NCBI GenBank assembly: GCA_005406025.1
Contig: BGZK01000099.1
Span: 310,001 to 374,000 of the forward strand
From: Eumeta japonica
Taxonomy: Eukaryota > Arthropoda > Insecta > Lepidoptera > Psychidae
Length of the DNA: 64,000 nt
Direction: 5' to 3'
The notes beneath the pieces are model-generated. The model searched no databases. It was not told the origin of the DNA and worked only from the letters and a program-made list of their open reading frames with translations. Both the position numbers and the translations under genes were made by a program. Numbering within the stretch: the first letter of the stretch is position 1; each line of letters begins with the position of its first letter. Positions 56,441 to 64,000 of this stretch are shown one piece after another.

Positions 56441-59300
56441 ATTTAGCAATAATAATTAATATGAAACGTAACATTGAATCTAAAAAAAAATACAGTCGAA
56501 TTGAGAACCTCCTCCTTTTTAATTTTGAAGTCGGTTAAACATGACAAAAACTAACCTTTTATTACGTTGATTTAACAATTTTTTTTTCATGTAAGTTATT
56601 TGAAACTATGATAAAATAAATTAAAAACATATTTGCTTTCAATTAAGGCTTAAGGTGTTTTGTAAAATATGCGTACATAATATTATATGATGCAACACAA
56701 AAATCTTTTGTGAAATAAATAAGATTACCTACATTGTAAGTTTTATGTAAAAAAAAAGTGAACACATAATATGTATTATTTTCGTATTATTTTTTAATGT
56801 AGTTATAAATCGCTCAACCTACTCCAACCTTGAAAATTACTCTATAAATAGCATTTTGATAAATTTACGGGAAGAAAATATTAAAATAGAAATAAATAAT
56901 CTTTAGTGAAAATAATATCGGTATGTCATAATACTAACACAAATTTCTTATATAACTTTGTTTAAAATTGCTTTACTTTGTCTTACTTTAAATATTATTT
57001 TTAGTCAAAAGTAGCGTTATACAAAACTCACGTTAACAATGCTATTTCTTACAATACAAACACATTTTTTTATGATAATACCAATAAAATGTTTTTGCTT
57101 TGATATAAATAATGAATTATTGTATAAATTGTATTATTTCAACACAAGACTACTTTATTATTAAGAATGTTTCGTGGTTTAACGAACTATTTCAATATCG
57201 TTCGATAGATGGCGCTAACGAAAAGTTTACATCACGTCATAGATGGGCCGACGATCAGATCCTGACAATTTCAAGAGCCTCCTTCACTATTGCCTCTCAG
57301 CTTTTTGGTTAAGATGTAAGTGTTGTATTTTTTTTTAGCTTGATGTTGAGAGTTTCCACATCGCGGGACCAGTACGGTAACTGACTTGTATCTCAACAAA
57401 AGTAATTTAGAAAACTGCATCATCGCAGTTTTTTAGAAGTAAAAAATTTGTTTCATTAAAAGTGCTAATATAATTTTATAACATATACCGAGCACTTTAG
57501 TGATATATACAAAAAACATGAAGTTTAAAATATAGAGATTCTAGTAAAAATAACTGTACTAGTTGAGTAAAAATAACCCATCTATTGTAGATTTTCCAAT
57601 TAATTATTATTTGTTTAAAGTTTTACTTTAAATTAATAAAATGTGGATAGTTAAATTGACTATAACATAGATGAAATTTACATTACAAAATTTAGCTACC
57701 TCAACAATATTTATTTAATAAAATTAACGTCATACTTATATAAATCCTGTATTAACTTTAGGAAATCGCTTATTTTATTATTTTAACCGAAGTCTTTTTT
57801 CAGCGCATTACGCAATACAAGACTCGGTTACTTTATTTGTCATATAATTTGAAAACGCAATTGCTTTTAATGCAGTTATTGACGCTGCATACTAAGTAGC
57901 TGCAACTTGAACGGATTAACTAAGTAGTTGCTAAATACGTCATACATCGTCCGTACTTATTATGCAATTTTCTACATCCGCAGATTGTAAAAATGCATTC
58001 GAAACCTGAACTAAGACAAGAAGGTATAGGTTGCATAATTCCCGTCGCTTCTTTACTTTTATCACAAACTGAAAATTTTCAGATATGTAGAAGATAATAA
58101 TTTGAAAACTATATTCTTTCGTTTTTGTTGCTATAGCGTTTGAGGATTATTTCCTTAACGATGTTTTATATATTACAATAACTTACATATTTTTCATATG
58201 CATATAATATATAAAATAGTAGAAAATTAGATAATAATTCATAATTTATTTGAAGAAAGTTAATTTTACAAATAATTCTATTGTCTAATCGATTACCAAT
58301 CCAACGTAGTTTACGATAATACTTAAAAAAGCGAAAACAATTACTTCTATTTCAATAGTTAGGCTATATAAATTTTAATACCTTTAAAAGGCCGTTTTTC
58401 AATTTTAAAATATTTCATTTAAAACGATATCTAACGGTAATACAAATATATGATAACCTGTAACTATTTACGTATGATAAACTTCTTGACCCTAATATGT
58501 TGTTAGGAAATTTTTTGATTTGAAATTTTTATTTGTTTGCAAATTTTCAATTTTACAAATGAAACTGTAGTAGTGCATCAGCGGTTATAATACTCACGGC
58601 GAATATTTGAATGCGGCAGTTCTAGTATTATCAAAATCGGTAAATAGTTGAACAATGCTCACTCAAGGTCGCTTAACAATGTTCGACCGATATAAACATG
58701 AATACACACAATACACGTAGAAAACAACAATACATGTTACAATAAAGAAGGTTGGGTTTTTACGCCAATCCACATTAACCCAGCAGCGTGAGAGTTAGAG
58801 TCTACCCTCTCAGAGGGTATATAACCTTGACCTTCAAACGGGATATTTTTTATGGGTAGCGCAAGTAGAACATTCGGGAACTGCCCAAAAGGGGCAGCGG
58901 CGGTTTATGTGATGACGTCATTTCTAGTCGTCCGTTTGCCAGAATATAATACATACATATAAGCCAAGACACTCGTCTTTGCATCGATCCAAAACAAGAA
59001 CGGTTTATAGACACTCGTCGAAGGTTTCTCAAATATGGACCGGTGATATAAGGTGGAAGATTGAGACATGGAATTCACATTACAAGAATTTTAATAAAAT
59101 TTGGAAAACTCAACACTTGATGACGTCCTTCCGTAGTACCACCGTATCTCTATTAACTCCATTCATGGAAAGACTATGATAATTCCATTCATTTATTATT
59201 AATAGGTAAAACCGATTAATAACGATTAGAATGCAATTCATTTTCAAATTAATAAATGTTTTTTAAAACTACTATAACGTTAAAAAATCTGTATTGCGAA
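56358..59300. other. No gene seen
   Basis: AT-rich DNA with no supported gene. A GATAGATGGCGCTAACGAAA segment near 57205 looks repeat-derived. A short palindrome TACCCTCTCAGAGGGTA lies near 58803. Confidence 0.4.
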
Positions 59301-59307
59301 AATTTAG

Positions 59308-59308
<1 letters not shown>

Positions 59309-59387
<79 letters not shown>
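59309..59387. repeat. Compound (TA)n(TG)n microsatellite
   Basis: About 20 bp of TA repeats followed by about 55 bp of uninterrupted TG repeats. Likely polymorphic. Confidence 0.97.
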
Positions 59388-59391
<4 letters not shown>

Positions 59392-60594
59392 ATACATAAG
59401 CGACGTATCATATGTGATATCCATCTAGGTTTGAAGTCTCCAAAACGCAAAGGAAGTTAGCCCCGAAATGTCCTATACCGCTTAGTGATCAACTTCATGG
59501 TGTTATTCTGCTGAATGTTCGTATAGACTTCGGGACATTCTAAAATTTTAAGTGTTCATTTTTCTATAAGGTGCCTTATAAGGTTTAATTCCGCAAATCA
59601 CCGCCGGAATGTGAGTCGCGATGATTTCTTTTTCCCGAAATTATTAGATCATTTTGGTTTTATCCCCAAAAATTAAAAAAAACAATATTGAATACACAGA
59701 TGAATTATTATAATGATGTGTTTAAAGTAGGTTCGTTCGACACGTGGTAATCTTATCTAGTTCAGGCGACCGCGTCTGTTCTCACATTCGGTTTAGAGAA
59801 GTGAGTCAATTCAAACATCGTAGCTATTGCTCAATTTAAGGTTTGCTACGATAACACTAGCCGTTTCGTTGTCCTATTTCTACCTCGATTTACACGCCGA
59901 GCATGAGGATTTACTAATTTATTTACTTTATTCATTATTATTTAGAAACGGTTCAATTTATACTAAAAATTTCAATAACGATTTATCGAAAACAATAAAG
60001 ATGTAGTAGTACTGTGGACATTCGAATGGAATGTAAAGACTTTCAAATAATACGAAATTGGTGACAAAAAAAAATGCATACTCGTATTCAAGAAAATAAA
60101 GCTTATGGTTTTATTATTAATGCATTGAAAAAATCAATAAAAAAATTGGCTGTCTCCGTAAATGGTAACTTGTTTTGAATCACAAACAGGGTTTCTTTTG
60201 AGTGAAACATGTACTTAACCTTGAAATGTTATTAAAAATAAAATGTAAGTAGGCAGTTACAAGATGGTAACTTCACACTTGAAGTTGTATATTTATAGCG
60301 AAGTGTACTAAGTGAACAGTTAAAATTATGGTTTTTTTTTGTGCATATAAACAATATTTTTTACTTGATTTGGCGCTATGACATACTACTTGTAGATATG
60401 CACGATTCCTAGACGACTCCTACGCAGAGGTACAAACGATGAGCTAGGAAAATCGATTTACAGCTACGCCTGCGCCTGGGCGGCAATGGAATCCAAAACT
60501 CCCAATATCGTAGAGCTAGCGTTACAGACGTTACTTGGTTGCCGTAATACAAATAAATTGTATATTAAAATCTTAATAATTCAATATTCATCAG

Positions 60595-60960
60595 AGCGGC
60601 GGCGGCTCGGTAATAAAGAGCATGAGTTTCGGGACAGAAGGTATCGCGTTCGATTGGGTGAATAGACCGATGAGTTTTTTAAGTCAAATTAAACCACTTG
60701 TTTCGTGCCTCGGAGAGCACGTCAAGCCGTTTGTTCCGGACATTGTAATGGCGTAGGTGACGACGATCGTCAACAGCCGCCTAAATCCACACCGTGACGT
60801 ATGACGTCATTATGACGTATTTCAATTATTATTTCATAACCTACGAAATAATGATATTGTGAATTTGAATCTGCACTGGGCCACAATGGACGGCTTGAAG
60901 TCCAAGTACCTCGATCTATGATAAAAAGATTGTAGGAGGGTATACCTCAGCAGCAGGGTA
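60595..60960 (+). mobile_element. tRNA-derived SINE, longest copy
   Basis: Head GGCGGCTCGGTAATAAAGAG with B-box-like GCGTTCGATTGGG, then GATGAGTTTTTTAAGTCAAA, GTGCCTCGGAGAGCACGTCA, AGCCGTTTGTTCCGGACATT, and the end GATAAAAAGATTGTAGGAGG. Block order equals the 4405-4690 copy. Confidence 0.75.
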
Positions 60961-60964
60961 CAAT

Positions 60965-61125
60965 GCACGCCGCTGTGAAGTTAGTTACTAAAGGGTCGCA
61001 ATGGCGTGAAATATGATCGCTGGGGAGAAGGAGGTGGGGTCGGGGAGGGTAAAAATTGCGCATTGCACCATTCGCAGGCATTTCGGATAGGCAGAGTTTC
61101 GTTTGCTGTACTGTACATACCTGAT
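60965..61125. repeat. Dispersed repeat, GCCGCTGTGAAGTTAGT family copy 2
   Basis: GCCGCTGTGAAGTTAGTTAC, GGAGAAGGAGGTGGGGTCGG, TTGCGCATTGCACCATTCGC, GCAGAGTTTCGTTTGCTGTA. Same order as 31003-31175. It directly follows a SINE. Confidence 0.8.
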
Positions 61126-61254
61126 TTTTAAATATACTCCTGGGCTAGTGATCTAATTGCAATCCGCAGCTAAAACACATTTTAATATTGACAGGTACGG
61201 AACTCCCGTTAGGAGGATCGCACGCTACGCTTGCCCGGTTTTTTACACACATTC

Positions 61255-61400
61255 ACATAGACACAGACTATAGAAACTTGTCCACAGGCACAGTTCCGCG
61301 GCTCGCGGCCGGGCCGTGACGTAATCGCGACTACAGCGCGCGAGGAGAAACTTATAAACAAACATTGCGTAATTCCGAGTGTCCGGTGATGCGTTTACGA
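61255..61400. promoter_or_regulatory. CpG-rich promoter-like patch with CRE-like and TATA-like sites
   Basis: GC/CpG-rich (CGCGGCTCGCGGCCGGGCCG; CGACTACAGCGCGCGAGGAG) with TGACGTAA at 61317-61324 and a TATAAA at 61353-61358 that also reads TTATAAG on the minus strand. It is about 16.6 kb upstream of the first coding exon found, so it could serve a 5' non-coding CRMP exon. Orientation cannot be decided and no exon was identified. Confidence 0.3.
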
Positions 61401-61950
61401 TGATGATGCACGATGAAAACTGATTCTACATCGTTCGTCGATCTCCGAGAATGATCTATAAATTCTGTATGAATAAAGAGCTGTTGGATGTGAGATGCGA
61501 TTAGGGTTTTTTTTCGCTTTTCTTAAAACATTTTTGACAAAGCCGCCATTTTGAATTTCGTATGTGAACAAATTGAGCGTTCTAGAAAAAACAAGACTGT
61601 TATATTTTAATGAATTCATTATTACTAATACTGTCGTGTTATTGTTTATTTTTAAGTACTTTTAGAGACAGAGGGAAGACATTTGACATAGTTTTCAGAA
61701 ATCCCCGATGAGTTAACTTGAATAAAATTATACGGGAAATATTTTTATAAGTAATTGTTAATTGGCATTTTCAAAAGGTTAGCTAATATTTTTAAATCAG
61801 TGGTAATGCTAATTGTTATATAATAGGAATAAATTTTAAGTTAAATCTTCTGTATTAATTAAACAATACATTCAATTTTTACGTAAGTAATAATTCAGAT
61901 CATACATTATTAATATACTGTTAGCCCAAGTATATATATGAACATTAAAC

Positions 61951-62870
61951 TAGGTTTGTTCCGCAGCCAATATGCCAAAAACAGAACTCTTACAATTTCG
62001 TCATGTCCGTCTGTCCGTATGTCACAGGCATTTTACCCAAAAACTACAAAATTTATATTGATTAAATTTGAAGTATAAAAGTCTCGTATATGCTCCTTAT
62101 TTTGGTAGTCAAATTACAAAATAAATATTTTTTAGGAGGCATTTCCATATATGTAAAAGAAGCTGAAAAAATTTTTTTCAGTAAACATCAACATGTGGCA
62201 CATATTTCGCACAGTTCTTTTATAAACACTAAGGTTTCTAAGCAGTTTTCTTTTGACTAAGTAAATATATTCGGAAATAATCTCTCCGAAAGTAGGATCA
62301 ATTGTTTCTACTGCCCCTTTACCTTATAAACCACATGTCCAAAAAATATGAAAAAAAAAAAATACAAAGGTAAAAATTAATAAAAACTTTCAAGGAAAAT
62401 TATTTTCAAGATGATCAGATATACCGTTTTTGAATTATTGCTAAGAAACTGCGTTTTTTAACAAAAGGACGTAAATACCATGAAGATACACTCTTGCTGG
62501 TGCACTTTTTCAAATCGCATTTTTAAATTTTAAGATTGTAGCAAGTGTTTTAATGTACTTTAAACTTAACACATAATTATGTATTCAGGTAAATACATTA
62601 AAATAGTAATGCATTATATTGAAGCCATTTAATTGTAATAGAATATACTTAATATGAACTTTGTACAAAAGATTGTCACATAATTATTTATCAAACCTAT
62701 TGTTTACCCCTTCAAACCAAACAAAGAGCATTAGTATATACCTAACTATCCAAACTTGCACAATACGAATCTAATACAAAATTCCTTCAGTATATAGTGC
62801 ATTTCTTTGTAGTAACGTATACGGAACCCCACACTGAGTAGGTTCCGACGTGATCTTGGCCGGTTTTTTA
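61951..62870 (+). repeat. Dispersed repeat copy D (longest form)
   Basis: Starts TAGGTTTGTTCCGCAGCCAA, then AACAGAACTCTTACAATTTC, CATGTCCGTCTGTCCGTATG. Ends ATACGGAACCCCACACTGAG, then TCTTGGCCGGTTTTTT. Shares the long interior with copy B plus about 100 bp (around 62185-62275) not seen in B. Confidence 0.85.
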
Positions 62871-64000
62871 AAAAAATACTGGTTACGTCGATGTTTTTGA
62901 AAATGTCAATTTAAAAAATATAAGATATTTGTTATTAATGCGAAAAACCATTTTCCACTTTTTATTTTTAGATATTGGTCATAATCTTGTCTTCTTGGAC
63001 CGGCTTTTATGTAGACGGCATACTTTTTTGAAAGAACAAATAAATTTGATTAAGTCAATTAATTATAAATTAATGAAAATTAATACTTTTTTAATATGCA
63101 ACTTATTAATTTCTTTATTCAAATCGATTCAATTGAATTGAAATTAAAAGTAATTACATATGAAAAAAACGATGTCTTATATCAAATATAGAATTTTGAC
63201 TTCTACACATAAAAGAAGTTATCATAATTATATTAAGTCGAATTAATCATAGTGTTGTATGTATATTTTGGTTAAGATTTTGTGTTTATAGATATGATTA
63301 TTTCTCATGTCGCTGTTATAAAACCAATTTAATAATGGCGATCGGATAACTTCGTGTTTCCGAACGTGACCGACGAATGTTACCTGTGCGTGCGCATACA
63401 GCGGAGACAAGATAATCACCCATCAGGTAAATTCTACGTTATGGTGAATAGAATTGTCGCGCGCCTTGGGCTTACGTCATTTTTATATCATAACGACATC
63501 GATTTAGTGGTTTTGAGTTTACAGAATTGTGTTTGTGACAGATCTCGTGTGTATTAAGAGATATGAAGATAGACAACGAGTATTGTTAAGTCGGTTCAGG
63601 CTTATTCAAGTTTGTTTCGGTCAGCCGTCTAAGAAACATGAGACGAGTGCAACATAAAAGATATGATATCTCAGCGCCTCTTACCTTTGACTATCTTTTC
63701 CTTAAGTCATTTCACAACACAACAATAAACCTAGATAGCCCTTATCAGTGACTGATAGTGTGTCACCGGCGCATTTTCGTAGATCGATTTTCTGAGGGCC
63801 TAGGTATGTTTGCAACAACAGGTTGCAGATAATCAATAAAATAGTTAACGCAATATTGTAGTGTATAACTATGTTCCGCGCATCTATATCTTTTAATATG
63901 TGACAACCAGTTAATACAGGTAGTTTGTTGGTCTGTCTGAGTTCAGGAATTACGATGATGTCATTATGAGCAGACTAGATAAATAAACGAGAAACTAAGT
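62871..64000. other. No gene seen
   Basis: AT-rich end of window. An open frame near 63354-63557 is GC-richer but has no recognisable domain, splice context or family resemblance. Confidence 0.4.

Overview
This is an AT-rich animal nuclear window, most likely from a moth or butterfly (Lepidoptera). The evidence is a multi-exon gene with clean GT/AG splice sites and insect-type protein sequence, many decayed SINEs, LINEs and a mariner element, and dispersed repeat families of the kind common in Lepidoptera. There is no prokaryotic gene organisation, rRNA, CRISPR array or recognisable intact viral gene. I cannot name the species.

One protein-coding gene dominates. It lies on the minus strand and encodes a dihydropyrimidinase / collapsin response mediator protein (DHPase/CRMP). 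Twelve coding exons from 43424 down to 666 join in frame with matched splice phases and give 556 residues plus a stop. A thirteenth small exon at 44617-44660 is probable. The start-codon exon was not found and may lie in the last 19 kb or outside the window. The protein keeps every metal-ligand position expected of an active cyclic amidohydrolase (HTH, the lysine of SFKMF, the histidines of VHAENG and LYIVHVMS, the aspartate of GSDNC). It also carries a serine-rich CRMP-like C-terminal tail.

Layout: 1-665 is 3' flank or UTR. 666-15718 holds eleven compact exons with short introns. 15719-43329 is one 27.6 kb intron filled with repeats. 43330-44660 holds the N-terminal coding exons. 44661-64000 is probably 5' intron or upstream DNA, with a dead mariner, a long-TIR MITE, nested LINE/repeat insertions, microsatellites and one CpG-rich promoter-like patch near 61.3 kb.

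The most notable structures outside the gene are: a 519-bp inverted repeat (38985-39503) with arms of about 195 bp; a 581-bp MITE (53948-54528) with arms of about 155 bp; a dispersed repeat family with AGGGTTCCG...CGGAACCCT ends, one copy of which splits a LINE fragment and so reveals its exact ends; and two short perfect palindromes (7866-7918, 14486-14542). I found no convincing new multi-gene system. The best novelty candidates are the two long hairpin-forming elements and the retained enzyme plus CRMP-tail architecture.
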